From Betaproteobacteria bacterium (GTDB lineage: Bacteria; Pseudomonadota; Gammaproteobacteria; Burkholderiales; Thiobacillaceae): a DNA stretch of 50,090 nt. Shown here piece after piece: positions 31,399 through 41,560 of this stretch. The DNA is taken from the NCBI GenBank assembly GCA_020061585.1, contig JAGUXX010000317.1, positions 1 to 50,090 on the forward strand, in the 5' to 3' direction. The notes under the pieces were generated by a model, which was not told the origin of the DNA, searched no databases, and worked only from the letters and a program-made list of their open reading frames with translations. The position numbers were made by a program, and so were the translations under genes. Every line of letters starts with the position of its first letter. Position 1 is the stretch's first letter.

Positions 31399-32745
31399 AT
31401 GGCCGACTCGATTGATCCATTCTTGCGTCGCCGCGCGCTGTTATTGCTTGCGGCGGCTCTGCTCGTCGGCTGCGGTGAAGCATCCAAGCCCGCGCCGCCG
31501 GTTGCGCAGGATTTTCTGACCCGCCATTGGGAAGATCCGCTGCCGCCGCAAGGCGCGCCGCCGACATCCTTTTCGGCGCTGGAGGCTTCGCTCAGTCCCG
31601 CCAGTTGCGGTCAATGCCATGCCGAGCAGTTCGAGGCCTGGCAAACCAGCCTGCATAGCAAAGCGGTGGGCGCGGGGTTGTTGTGGCAGTTGCAGCTGAT
31701 GAATCAGGATCAGGGCAATCGCTGCCTGCGTTGTCATGCGCCGTTGGCGGAACAAAAAGCGCTGTTGGCGCTTGAGCTGGGCTGGCCCAACGCCCCTAAA
31801 CAAGCGCCGCCGGAATATGTCAGCGCCGATCTGGCGCATCGCGGTCTGGTCTGTGCCGCCTGCCATATACGCGAGCATCGGCGGTTTGGCCCGCCGGCGC
31901 GCGGCAGAGTCGTCAGCGGCGGCGTTGCCGCCGATGGTTCGCGTGTTGAATCGGCGACCGCCACGGCGTCACGCGACGGCACCGACCGATCGACCAACAA
32001 TCCGTATGCCCCGCATGGCGGCTTCACCATCGCGCCGGCGTTTCAGGACAGCCGATTCTGCGCACATTGCCATCAGTTCCCCGAAGAGGGTCCGCGCATT
32101 GCCGGCAAGTTGCAGGAAGACACCTATCAGCAATGGCTGGGCAGCGCCTTTGCGCTTGAGGGACCGGGCAAGCGGACTTGTCAGGGCTGCCACATGCCGG
32201 ATCGGCGGCACCTGTGGCGCGGTATTCATGACCGGGAAATGACCCGAAGCGCGCTGGATATCGATTTGCAACTGATCGATCTCGGCGATGGTCGTCATGA
32301 GGCGCGGGCGACGCTGCGCAACAGCGGCGCAGGCCATCATTTCCCGACCTACATGGTGCCCAAGGTGGAAGTGCAATTGGTGCGGATTGATGCACGCGGA
32401 GGCGAACTTATGTTGGCCAGCCACATCATCGGTTGGCAGGTTGATACCGGCATCACCCGCGAGATAGCCGATACCCGTCTGGCGGCGGGAGAGACTCGCG
32501 AATACCGGCTAGCCATGCAGGCGCCGGCCAGTGGCGATTGGCGGGTGGAATTGATCATCCGCGTCGCGCCTGCGGAACATTACGAGCGGATCTACAGCGA
32601 CAGCCTGACCAGGGTCAGCCAGTTTCCCGCCGCGGTCGAGCCGGTGTTGCGCAAGGCGCTGCGGGAGGCGCGGGCCACGCGTTACGAACTGGCGCGGATG
32701 GCGGCGCGCCCACAAGGCCGAGCAGCAGCGGCGATTGCAAATTGA
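31399..32745 (+). CDS. Pentaheme c-type cytochrome lipoprotein
   Basis: This exported electron-transfer protein has 448 residues. The start ATG 31399 (MADSIDPFLRRRALLLL) is chosen because it gives a clean lipoprotein signal (LLVGC, Cys25) and an earlier TTG lies inside the terminator. Five CxxCH heme sites are present, at residues 70-74, 109-113, 152-156, 221-225 and 261-265, in a cytochrome c554-like first half. The C-terminal 170 residues are heme-free and beta-rich (GDGRHEARATLRNSGAGHHFPTYM in pieces), as in several outer-surface cytochromes. The partners are the rhodanese lipoprotein upstream and the triheme cytochrome and porin downstream. It may pass electrons from sulfur oxidation, or to or from the outside; direction and substrate are unknown. 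Confidence 0.92.
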   Translation: MADSIDPFLRRRALLLLAAALLVGCGEASKPAPPVAQDFLTRHWEDPLPPQGAPPTSFSALEASLSPASCGQCHAEQFEAWQTSLHSKAVGAGLLWQLQLMNQDQGNRCLRCHAPLAEQKALLALELGWPNAPKQAPPEYVSADLAHRGLVCAACHIREHRRFGPPARGRVVSGGVAADGSRVESATATASRDGTDRSTNNPYAPHGGFTIAPAFQDSRFCAHCHQFPEEGPRIAGKLQEDTYQQWLGSAFALEGPGKRTCQGCHMPDRRHLWRGIHDREMTRSALDIDLQLIDLGDGRHEARATLRNSGAGHHFPTYMVPKVEVQLVRIDARGGELMLASHIIGWQVDTGITREIADTRLAAGETREYRLAMQAPASGDWRVELIIRVAPAEHYERIYSDSLTRVSQFPAAVEPVLRKALREARATRYELARMAARPQGRAAAAIAN

Positions 32746-32831
32746 AAGATTGCGCGGCGCACGACTTGTCATGCAATTGCATCACATCAGCTCGATTTCA
32801 TAACTTGTTGATTATTAGTGCTTGTTCAAGG

Positions 32832-32847
32832 TGGCATGAGTTGTGCT
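32832..32847 (+). promoter_or_regulatory. Sigma-54 promoter P2
   Basis: TGGCATGAGTTGTGCT has GG (32833-32834) and GC (32845-32846) exactly ten bases apart and the same TGGCATG-N5-TGCT form as P1. Transcription would start near 32858, just ahead of the small CxC protein at 32870. About 50 bp upstream is the palindrome ATGCAATTGCAT (32771-32782), and ATTGCAA occurs at 32734; an ATTGCAA box also precedes P1. Confidence 0.85.
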
Positions 32848-32869
32848 TTAGAAGGTTGGTCCTACACCG

Positions 32870-33157
32870 ATGCACACACGAAACATGCTGTCCTATCACC
32901 ATTCAATCGTCTTGATGCTTATCGCCATGCTGGTCGTGGTGAATGTGCGGGCGGCTGAGCCGGGTCAGCCCAGGCTGAAGTTTCGGGGTAAGGGGCCAGT
33001 GTGTTCCTGTGCAACCGGTATGGGCGAGGAAGACATCCGCAAGGCATGGGAAGCGCGTTTTGCGCAACCCGAAATGAACCGCCCCGAGTCCTCGGATCGG
33101 CGTACCACACCCAGCGATGAGCAGAGGAGAGAGAACGATGAATTGCAGGCAAAGTAA
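32870..33157 (+). CDS. Small periplasmic CxC protein of unknown function
   Basis: This 95-residue exported protein has a start at ATG 32870 or 32885 and a typical signal peptide (HSIVLMLIAMLVVVNVRA with AEPG after the likely cut). The mature part has a compact motif GPVCSCATGMGEEDIRKAW (Cys45 and Cys47) followed by a charged, probably disordered tail. I do not recognise a family. A CxC pair could bind a metal, a heme edge or a persulfide. It is the first gene after sigma-54 promoter P2 and overlaps the triheme cytochrome gene by 20 bases, so it is produced together with that cytochrome and the porin. Confidence 0.75.
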   Translation: MHTRNMLSYHHSIVLMLIAMLVVVNVRAAEPGQPRLKFRGKGPVCSCATGMGEEDIRKAWEARFAQPEMNRPESSDRRTTPSDEQRRENDELQAK

Positions 33158-33641
33158 GCGTGGTTTATTTGGAAGGTTGTTGCGGGGCGGTGTATTGCTC
33201 TCGGTGCTGGGTATGGGTGTCGCATTGTTGGTCGATCTGACTGGCAAGCCGGCGGATTCGATAGCGCAAGGTCCGGCTGCGGGTTGGGGCGCCGAAGCCA
33301 CTTCAGTGATGGCGGTCGGGCTTACGCAGTTGTCGCCGATTTCGCTGGCCAATGCCTGCGGCATGGGCGCGTCGAGCTGTTTCCGCTGCCACAACGGCAA
33401 GCGTGCCGCCGCGCCGGATATGGATAAGTCCAAGTCGCCCTGGCACCAGCAACATGCCAAGGTCAACAACTCCTGTGTGGGTTGTCACAAGGGCAATGCC
33501 CGCATCATGAAGGAAGACTTGGCGCACAAGAATATGTTGGCCAAGCCACGAGACAACACGGCTGACGCATGCGCCAGCTGCCATAAGAGCGACCTGGCCA
33601 AAGTGCAAGGCGCTTACCACGCCACCGCAGGAGCCAAGTGA
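33138..33641 (+). CDS. Membrane-anchored triheme c-type cytochrome
   Basis: This 167-residue cytochrome starts at ATG 33138, chosen because GAGGAGAG lies just upstream; an ATG at 33117 is in frame but lacks such a site. One membrane segment at about residues 17-34 (GGVLLSVLGMGVALLV) probably remains as an anchor. Three CxxCH sites follow: CFRCH (81-85), CVGCH (113-117) and CASCH (145-149). Several extra histidines (WHQQH, LAHKN, YHATAG) could be distal heme ligands. It overlaps the CxC-protein gene and ends one base before the porin gene. It is a likely electron carrier between inner membrane and envelope partners. Confidence 0.9.
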   Translation: MNCRQSKRGLFGRLLRGGVLLSVLGMGVALLVDLTGKPADSIAQGPAAGWGAEATSVMAVGLTQLSPISLANACGMGASSCFRCHNGKRAAAPDMDKSKSPWHQQHAKVNNSCVGCHKGNARIMKEDLAHKNMLAKPRDNTADACASCHKSDLAKVQGAYHATAGAK

Positions 33642-33642
33642 C

Positions 33643-34836
33643 ATGCAAAAACTCTCGAACAAGCCGCAATCCGCAAAGCCTTCGCGTCTGACCCTTCTAG
33701 CCTGTTGCGTCGCCGGCATGCTGCCGCTGGGTGCGGTGGCGGGGCCGACGTTCGATTTTGGCGACCAGGGTTCGATTACCTTGACTTACGCCCTGCAAGG
33801 CTGGCTGCAGCATAAGGGTTTCACTTCGGCGACCGATGACGGATCTTCGACCGACGCCTTTCTGCGCCGTAACCGCATCACCTTTTTCGGCCAGTACAAT
33901 GACTATGTCGGTTTCTATGCGCAACTTGAGGCAGGCAACGACAGCAAGCTCGGTCAGGACAACAAGAGCGTGTATTACCGCGACGCCTACGTGACGCTCG
34001 ATTACCGCGACGAATTGCGCTTCATCGTCGGCCGCTTCAAGAACACCTTTTCGCGCGAGAATCTTGAAGCCTGCCTTGAGCCGCTGACCATGGATCGCGC
34101 CGAAGTGCTGTCCTACACCCCGTATGGCGGCAGCCGCGATACCGGCTTGGCGATCTGGGGCAATCTGATGGATGCCAAGCTGCAATATCGACTGATGATC
34201 GCCGATGGCCGCGAGGGCGATAATGTCGCCGAGGACAATCCGCGTCTGACCGCGCGGGTGCATTACAGCTTGTGGGATGTCGAGCCGGACTATGGTTATC
34301 TGGGCACCTATCTGGGTACCAAGAAAGTGCTGACCGTCGGTGCCGCGATGGACAGGCAGGAAGGCGTTGCCTATGCCAACTTCCCGGCGCGTAGTGATAT
34401 TCAGGATTACACCGCCAAGACGGTCGATGTGTTCATGGAGTTGCCGACGGCGAGCGGTGTCTATACCGTGTCCGCGGCTCACTTCGACTATGACACCGGT
34501 AATGCGTTCGGACAGTCGCCGGATCCGGACCTGGCGGTGAATTCCGATTTGAAGGGTTACTACGTAAAAGCCGGTTATATGCTGCCAAACAAGGTCGGCC
34601 CGGGTCGTTTGCAGTTCTTTGCCCGACATGAGAACTCGGATTACACCGCGAAAACCGGCAATATCGAGTATTACGATCAGTCTTGGAACGGTATCGGCGC
34701 CAACTACTACCTGGATGGTCAGAAATTGAAGATCAGTTTCGAATATGCCAAGGTGGCTTTCGACAACGAGCATCCGACCAACCCCGCTTTGCAGGATTAC
34801 AATCAAGCCACACTCGGCTTGCAGTTGATTTTCTGA
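33643..34836 (+). CDS. Outer-membrane porin (OprO/P-like)
   Basis: This 397-residue beta-barrel protein starts at ATG 33643, one base after the triheme stop. A signal peptide (LTLLACCVAGMLPLGAVA) precedes a series of amphipathic strands (RNRITFFGQYNDYVGFYAQLEAG, YYRDAYVTLDYRDELRFIVGRFKNTF in pieces). The last residue is Phe (LGLQLIF), the sorting signal for barrel assembly. The layout matches phosphate-selective-type porins, which pass anions, so thiosulfate or another sulfur oxyanion could be the solute. Porins next to multiheme cytochromes can alternatively house electron conduits, but nothing here resembles MtrB. Confidence 0.88.
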   Translation: MQKLSNKPQSAKPSRLTLLACCVAGMLPLGAVAGPTFDFGDQGSITLTYALQGWLQHKGFTSATDDGSSTDAFLRRNRITFFGQYNDYVGFYAQLEAGNDSKLGQDNKSVYYRDAYVTLDYRDELRFIVGRFKNTFSRENLEACLEPLTMDRAEVLSYTPYGGSRDTGLAIWGNLMDAKLQYRLMIADGREGDNVAEDNPRLTARVHYSLWDVEPDYGYLGTYLGTKKVLTVGAAMDRQEGVAYANFPARSDIQDYTAKTVDVFMELPTASGVYTVSAAHFDYDTGNAFGQSPDPDLAVNSDLKGYYVKAGYMLPNKVGPGRLQFFARHENSDYTAKTGNIEYYDQSWNGIGANYYLDGQKLKISFEYAKVAFDNEHPTNPALQDYNQATLGLQLIF

Positions 34837-34842
34837 ACGTCG

Positions 34843-34860
34843 GCGTCAAAGCGACGCCGT
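34843..34860 (+). terminator. Hairpin after the porin gene
   Basis: GGCGTC and GACGCC form a 6-bp stem (extended by flanking C/G) with a 5-base loop, nine bases after the porin stop. There is no T-run, so read-through into the kinase gene is likely. Confidence 0.45.
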
Positions 34861-34904
34861 GATGGTTGTCGCTTAGAGGATTCGGTATTTCATTTCTGTC
34901 GTAC

Positions 34905-36350
34905 ATGGGGGCGTCCAGACGGAACGCCCCCAATTTCATTCCACTTCCAGGCAGGTTACTGCTGCTTGCAGTGTTGATCCTGAGCGGTCTGATATACGCC
35001 TTGCTCGGTGCATACTGGCATAAGCAGGGCGCGTTGTGGATCGTCGGCACCTTGCTGATCTGCTATCTGGGCTATCTGTTTGTGCGTCTGCTGGCCGAGT
35101 TGGCCGCGCTCAGGCGTCTGGAGCAGGGCATCCACAATGCACGCGAGGGGCTGCTGGAGCCGACACGCATCGAGCCTTTGGGCTGGACATATGTCGGCCG
35201 ACTGATTGCCGAATACAACACCACCATATCGACCCTGCGCCTGATGTTTCGCACCGTCGAGGAATGCCAGGTACGCTTTCTGACCGAACGTAACCGTGGC
35301 AATACGATATTGCAAAGTTTGCCTGGGGCGCTGTTGAGCTTGGCGGACGACTTGCGGGTGACCATAGCCAATCGTCAGGCCGAACTGCTGTTCGATAGCG
35401 AGCCCGGTCAACTGGCGGGTGCTAATTTGTTTGATTTTCTGCACCTCAACGAACGCGATCGAGAAATTCTGCGCGATGCGTTTCTCTACAAAAGTGCGAT
35501 CCGCAGCCAGGAAATTTCACTACAGGTTGGGGCCAATATTCGCTATTTTTCGTTGAATCTGGGTTTTTTCAGCGATGAAGAAAACGACCTGGGTGGTGTG
35601 CTGATATTGCAGGACATCACCGATTATCGCGATCTGATGGAAAGCGTTGCGATGCGCGAGAAGCTGGTGGCGATGGGGCAGTTGGCGGCGGGCGTGGCAC
35701 ACGAACTGAATACCCCACTGGGCAATATTCTCGGTTACGCACAGTTGCTGGAACGCGGTACTGTCGATTTGCCCAAGATGTCAGGTTATTCCCGCATCAT
35801 CACCGAGGAAATTCAGCGCTGTTCGCGGGTGGTCCAGGATTTGCTCAGTTTCGCCCGCAAGGATCAGTGCAGCGGCGAAACCTGTGACCTGAACCAGTTG
35901 GTGCAGGAGTTGATCGAAACCTTTATCAACTGCCGCCTGAAACGCTACCAGATCGAAGTGCGACTGGAGCTGGCCCCGGGTAGTTTGGTGGTTGAGGGTG
36001 CTTGCGGTCAGCTCGATATCGTGTTGACCAATCTGTTGATCAACGCCATCCATGCGCTGGACAAACGCGCTGATCCGGTCATCGTGATCAATACCCGTTT
36101 TGAAGCGCCTTATGCGCTGATCAGTGTCTCGGACAACGGACCGGGCGTGCCGTCGGAAATCCGCAAACGGCTGTTCGACCCGTTCTTTTCCACCAAGGAA
36201 GTCGGCCAAGGCAGCGGGCTTGGATTGTCGATCAGCAATGCCATCGTCGCCAAACGTGGCGGCTTCATTGCTTACGACAGCGAATACAACACCGGTGCGC
36301 GATTTATCGTCAAACTGCCGGCGGTTGATCTGAATCGAACCAAACCATGA
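34905..36350 (+). CDS. Membrane sensor histidine kinase (NtrB-like)
   Basis: This sensor kinase of about 481 residues pairs with the following sigma-54 activator. The start is uncertain: ATG 34905 (MGASRRNAPN) is preferred, but a TTG at 34866 is in frame. Two membrane segments near the N-terminus enclose almost no periplasmic loop (LLLLAVLILSGLIYALLG and WIVGTLLICYLGYLFV), so it may sense a membrane or cytosolic signal. A HAMP-like helix and a PAS domain (QSLPGALLSLADDLRV onward) follow. The H-box is GVAHELNTPLGN with His266, and the ATPase domain has N, G1 and G2 boxes (NLLINAIHAL, SDNGPGVP, GSGLGLSI). Its stop overlaps the regulator start. Confidence 0.93.
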   Translation: MGASRRNAPNFIPLPGRLLLLAVLILSGLIYALLGAYWHKQGALWIVGTLLICYLGYLFVRLLAELAALRRLEQGIHNAREGLLEPTRIEPLGWTYVGRLIAEYNTTISTLRLMFRTVEECQVRFLTERNRGNTILQSLPGALLSLADDLRVTIANRQAELLFDSEPGQLAGANLFDFLHLNERDREILRDAFLYKSAIRSQEISLQVGANIRYFSLNLGFFSDEENDLGGVLILQDITDYRDLMESVAMREKLVAMGQLAAGVAHELNTPLGNILGYAQLLERGTVDLPKMSGYSRIITEEIQRCSRVVQDLLSFARKDQCSGETCDLNQLVQELIETFINCRLKRYQIEVRLELAPGSLVVEGACGQLDIVLTNLLINAIHALDKRADPVIVINTRFEAPYALISVSDNGPGVPSEIRKRLFDPFFSTKEVGQGSGLGLSISNAIVAKRGGFIAYDSEYNTGARFIVKLPAVDLNRTKP

Positions 36351-37759
36351 AAACAGTCGCAGTGACCACACCCTCCCCGGAATCAAGCAAAAACAGCACC
36401 GGAGTGACCATATTGGTGACCGAGGATGACAAGAACATGCGCGAATTGATCATCGCTGTGCTGGCCGAATCCGACATGGATTTCGATGTTGCAAGCGCGG
36501 AAAACGCCCATGAAGCCATGGATTATCTGGAGAGCCATGATGTGGCGGTGGTGCTGACCGATCTGCGCATGCCCGGCGCTGACGGGCTGGATCTGCTGCG
36601 ATTCGTCAAATCGCGCGATGCCCTGGCGCAGGTCGTGCTGATCACTGGATATGCCACCGTCGATTCCGCCGTGGCGGCCCTGAAGGAGGGCGCTTACGAC
36701 TATGTGCAGAAGCCGTTTGATACCGTGAAGCTGCGCTGCGTGGTCGAGAAGGCGCTGAGTTTTTATCTGCTTTCCACCGAAAATCAGCGTTTGCGCTCGC
36801 AGCGCCGGGCGTATCAGGATGGCGGTGAAATCATCGGCCAGTCGCAAGCCAAGGATCGCGTCGATCGGCTGATCGCGGCTGCGGCAGCCTACGATTCCAG
36901 TGTGCTGATTTTTGGTGAAAGTGGCTGCGGCAAGGAACTGGTGGCGCGCCAGATCCATCTGCGCGGCAAGCGCCGCGACAAACAGTTCGTGGCCATCAAC
37001 TGCGCCGCGATCCCGGAAAACCTGATCGAAAGCGAGTTGTTCGGCTATCGCAAGGGCGCCTTTACCGGCGCCGAGCGCAACAAGCCTGGGCTGTTCGAAA
37101 TGGCTGACGGCGGCACCTTGTTTCTTGACGAGATCAACAATGCGCCGATGTCCTTGCAGGCCAAGCTGCTGCGCGTCGCCCAGGATGGCGGGTTCTATCC
37201 GATGGGCGCTACCGAGCCGATCAATGTCGATGTGCGGGTCATTGCCGCCAGCAATCGACCGATTCCGGAACTGGTCGAAAAAGGTTTGTTTCGCGAGGAT
37301 CTGTTCTATCGTCTTTCGGTCATGGAAATCACGGTGCCGCCGTTGCGCGAGCGACGCGAAGATATCGCCTTGCTGGCCTACTACTTTCTCAACAAGCATT
37401 CGCTGCGGCTGGAAAAGCATGTCGCCGGCGTCAGCACCGCCGCCTTGGGCGCGCTGATGCGCTACGACTGGCCGGGCAATGTGCGGGAACTGGAAAACGT
37501 GATTCAACGCATGATCATCCTCGCCGAGACGGACCACATCGACGCCGATCTGCTGCCGGCGCGCCTGAGTGAAGACAAGGACGTGCGCGGCCGGGCGCTG
37601 GACTATCTGCCGCCGCAAAGCCTGGACGAGGTAGAGGCCTACTTCATCCGCAAGACGCTGCGCGAGACGCACGGCGACCGTGCATTGGCGGCCGAGATAC
37701 TGGGTATCGACAAATCGACCTTGTGGCGCAAGGTCAAACGCTACGAAATCGAGGGCTGA
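36347..37759 (+). CDS. Sigma-54-dependent response regulator (NtrC family)
   Basis: This 470-residue activator overlaps the kinase gene by four bases (ATGA). The receiver domain holds the phosphoacceptor Asp72 (VVLTDLRMPG). The AAA+ domain has Walker A GESGCGKE, the sigma-54-contacting loop GAFTGA (237-242) and Walker B GTLFLDEIN. The C-terminal Fis-type helix-turn-helix (ALAAEILGIDKSTLWRKVKRY) binds enhancer DNA. All residues needed for activation are present. Two sigma-54 promoters in the same locus (26726 and 32832) are the natural targets, so this pair most likely switches on the sulfur/cytochrome genes in response to a sulfur or redox signal. Confidence 0.95.
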   Translation: MKTVAVTTPSPESSKNSTGVTILVTEDDKNMRELIIAVLAESDMDFDVASAENAHEAMDYLESHDVAVVLTDLRMPGADGLDLLRFVKSRDALAQVVLITGYATVDSAVAALKEGAYDYVQKPFDTVKLRCVVEKALSFYLLSTENQRLRSQRRAYQDGGEIIGQSQAKDRVDRLIAAAAAYDSSVLIFGESGCGKELVARQIHLRGKRRDKQFVAINCAAIPENLIESELFGYRKGAFTGAERNKPGLFEMADGGTLFLDEINNAPMSLQAKLLRVAQDGGFYPMGATEPINVDVRVIAASNRPIPELVEKGLFREDLFYRLSVMEITVPPLRERREDIALLAYYFLNKHSLRLEKHVAGVSTAALGALMRYDWPGNVRELENVIQRMIILAETDHIDADLLPARLSEDKDVRGRALDYLPPQSLDEVEAYFIRKTLRETHGDRALAAEILGIDKSTLWRKVKRYEIEG

Positions 37760-37774
37760 GGCGGTTGCCGCTGA

Positions 37775-38506
37775 TCAATAGCGCTGCTTCGCCAGATCGC
37801 TGAGGATGCCGTCGCCGTAGCCATAACCGTACTGCGAGTAGAACGGCGGCACCCTGCCGGTCAGGCTTTCCAGCAGGATCAATTCCGCGTCGCTGTGGTT
37901 GATGACCTCGGCCGGCTCCATGCGGTCCGGGTATACCCAGCGCGGCGATTCGTGATGCCTGGTCTTGAACGCCTGCTGTCGTTCCGGCGCGTCGATCGGC
38001 GTGATCGTCGCATGGCCGTAGCAGAGACAGATATAGGCGCGATCGGCGGCGCTTTCCAGATAAATGCCGGTGCCGCGGATGCCGGCTACGGCGGTGGCCG
38101 TGCTCAACCGGCGCTCGCCTTTGTCGAACACCGACAGCAGCTTGCCGGCCAGCAGCTTGATCTCGCCGACCCGGCTCGGCGCCTGGGCATCGTTGCCGGT
38201 CAGCACCAGGTGGCTGTTGGCGCGCACCAGATAGGCGTCGGCGCCGAGCACAAACACCAAAGTGGTATTCGGGCCAGTGATGACGGTCAACGGCAAGCTC
38301 GGCACATCGCCGACCTTGAGTCGCTGACCATTGAACGTCGCCTCGCCATCGAGCTTGTAGATGCCCTGCTTGCGCTTCGGTCCGCTGCCGGCTGCCAGCG
38401 CCTGGCGCACCAGGCCGTTGCAGCCGACGCCGGCAAGCGCGCCGGCGGCGGCCAGTTTGAGCAGGTTGCGGCGCATAACGCGCAGGGCGGGGTGTTGTGT
38501 GGGCAT
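37775..38506 (-). CDS. Secreted FecR-domain protein
   Basis: This 243-residue protein starts at ATG 38506 (MPTQHPALRV); 24 in-frame codons further upstream are less likely coding. The N-terminus MRRNLLKLAAAGALAGVGC resembles a twin-arginine-like or lipoprotein export signal. The body is a FecR-type beta domain (VITGPNTTLVFVLGADAYLVRANSHLVL, LLAGKLLSVFDKGERRLSTATAVAGIRGTGIYLE in pieces), in which 'TATAVAGIRGT' is the family hallmark. An unusual pair of cysteines (ICLCYG) sits in the core. FecR domains often modulate signalling or anchor envelope complexes. It diverges from the caspase-SUMF1 gene and converges on the response regulator. Confidence 0.82.
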   Translation of the reverse strand: MPTQHPALRVMRRNLLKLAAAGALAGVGCNGLVRQALAAGSGPKRKQGIYKLDGEATFNGQRLKVGDVPSLPLTVITGPNTTLVFVLGADAYLVRANSHLVLTGNDAQAPSRVGEIKLLAGKLLSVFDKGERRLSTATAVAGIRGTGIYLESAADRAYICLCYGHATITPIDAPERQQAFKTRHHESPRWVYPDRMEPAEVINHSDAELILLESLTGRVPPFYSQYGYGYGDGILSDLAKQRY

Positions 38507-38658
38507 ACTGGCGGCCTCCGTCGTTGGATGAGATATGGAACGGAAGTCTGCCCTATTCGAGTCGCGGGCAGGTGGCAAAGGCGTGAGCAGCAGGCTGCTG
38601 GCGTATTGTCGTAGTTCTGCGTTAGTCTATTCGTCAGGGAAACGCGCAGGCTTGATCC

Positions 38659-40506
<1,848 letters not shown>

Positions 40507-40644
40507 TGCCAAATAGCTTGCCTTGGACTCATGGCTATGATTTCACATAAAAACGGCATCCACTTGCCGTGAATAAGTTGTTCCTCTCCCAGCCCGCTAA
40601 ATCATCTCGGCGGATCACAGCAATTCATTTTCAGGAGTATTTCA

Positions 40645-41502
40645 ATGTTTCGAGGCAAGGCAGATATCATCCCAACCCCATCATTTTCCTTCAAGGCGGC
40701 GTTGATTCCCGCTTTGTTGTTGTTCCTTGTCGGATGCGAGGGGACGATGCCCAAAATGGGTGGCGGCGCATCCAACAGCGTCGCCACCGGCAGCGCCTCA
40801 GGATCAACCTCGGAAGGCGGCAACAGCCAGCTTGAGCGTTGCGATGAAACGTTGGGCACGCTGGCGTTGGATGAAGATCGCAACGCGGAATGGTGGCATG
40901 GCTATTACTCGCGCTATCCCAAGCTTGGCAGCACGCTGCCCGTGCTGCGCATGATGATTCAGCAATCCAACTGCTTTGTCGTGGTGGAACGCGGTGGCGG
41001 CATGAACAATATGATGCGCGAACGCGATCTGGAGAAATCGGGTGAATTGCGCAGCGGCAGCAAGTTCCAGAAAGGCCAGATGGTTTCCGCCGATTACACT
41101 TTGCGGCCCAGCATCCAGTTTTCCGACAAGGGGACCGGGGGGTTGGGCGGATCGCTCGGAGGTCTGTTCGGCTCCACCGGCCGGCTGTTGGGCAATGTCG
41201 CCGGCGGCATGAAGTCCAATGAGGCGGCCACCACGCTGTTGCTGATCGATAACCGTTCCAGCGTACAGATATCGTCTTCCGTGGGCAGCGCCAAGAATTT
41301 CGACTTCAATCTCGGCGGCGGCCTGTTCGGCGGCGGTCTGGCCGGCTCGGCCAGCGGCTTCACCAATACCCCGGAAGGCAAGGTCATTACCGCCGCATTC
41401 GCGGATTCGTTCAACCAGATGACCAAGTCATTGCGCAACTACAAGGCGCAAACCGTCAAGGGCGGCTTGGGTAAAGGCGGACGCCTGAAGGTCGGCGAGT
41501 GA
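40645..41502 (+). CDS. CsgG-like outer-membrane lipoprotein, function unknown
   Basis: This 285-residue lipoprotein (start ATG 40645, with CAGGAG upstream) has a signal ending at LFLVGC, then a Gly/Ser-rich linker. The core resembles the CsgG / holdfast-anchor superfamily: a short strand-helix opening (LPVLRMMIQQSNCFVVVERGGGMNNMMRERDL in pieces) and a 'SADYTLRPSIQFS' strand, with glycine-rich loops (GGLGGSLGGLFG) where CsgG has its membrane hairpins. It lacks the usual tight curli context. It follows the caspase-SUMF1 gene by 138 bp in the same direction. A role in secretion or surface anchoring is inferred from the superfamily. Confidence 0.72.
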   Translation: MFRGKADIIPTPSFSFKAALIPALLLFLVGCEGTMPKMGGGASNSVATGSASGSTSEGGNSQLERCDETLGTLALDEDRNAEWWHGYYSRYPKLGSTLPVLRMMIQQSNCFVVVERGGGMNNMMRERDLEKSGELRSGSKFQKGQMVSADYTLRPSIQFSDKGTGGLGGSLGGLFGSTGRLLGNVAGGMKSNEAATTLLLIDNRSSVQISSSVGSAKNFDFNLGGGLFGGGLAGSASGFTNTPEGKVITAAFADSFNQMTKSLRNYKAQTVKGGLGKGGRLKVGE

Positions 41503-41531
41503 TCTGAGCGGTTGCAGTCATCAAGCTGAAT

Positions 41532-41560
41532 CGACGCGCCCGCGCGTGGCGGGCGCGTCG
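41532..41560 (+). terminator. Perfect 12-bp hairpin after the CsgG-like gene
   Basis: CGACGCGCCCGC and GCGGGCGCGTCG pair perfectly around a 5-base loop, 29 bp after the stop codon. No T-run follows, so it may act as a transcript end-protector or a rho-linked stop. It separates this locus from coaBC. Confidence 0.6.
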
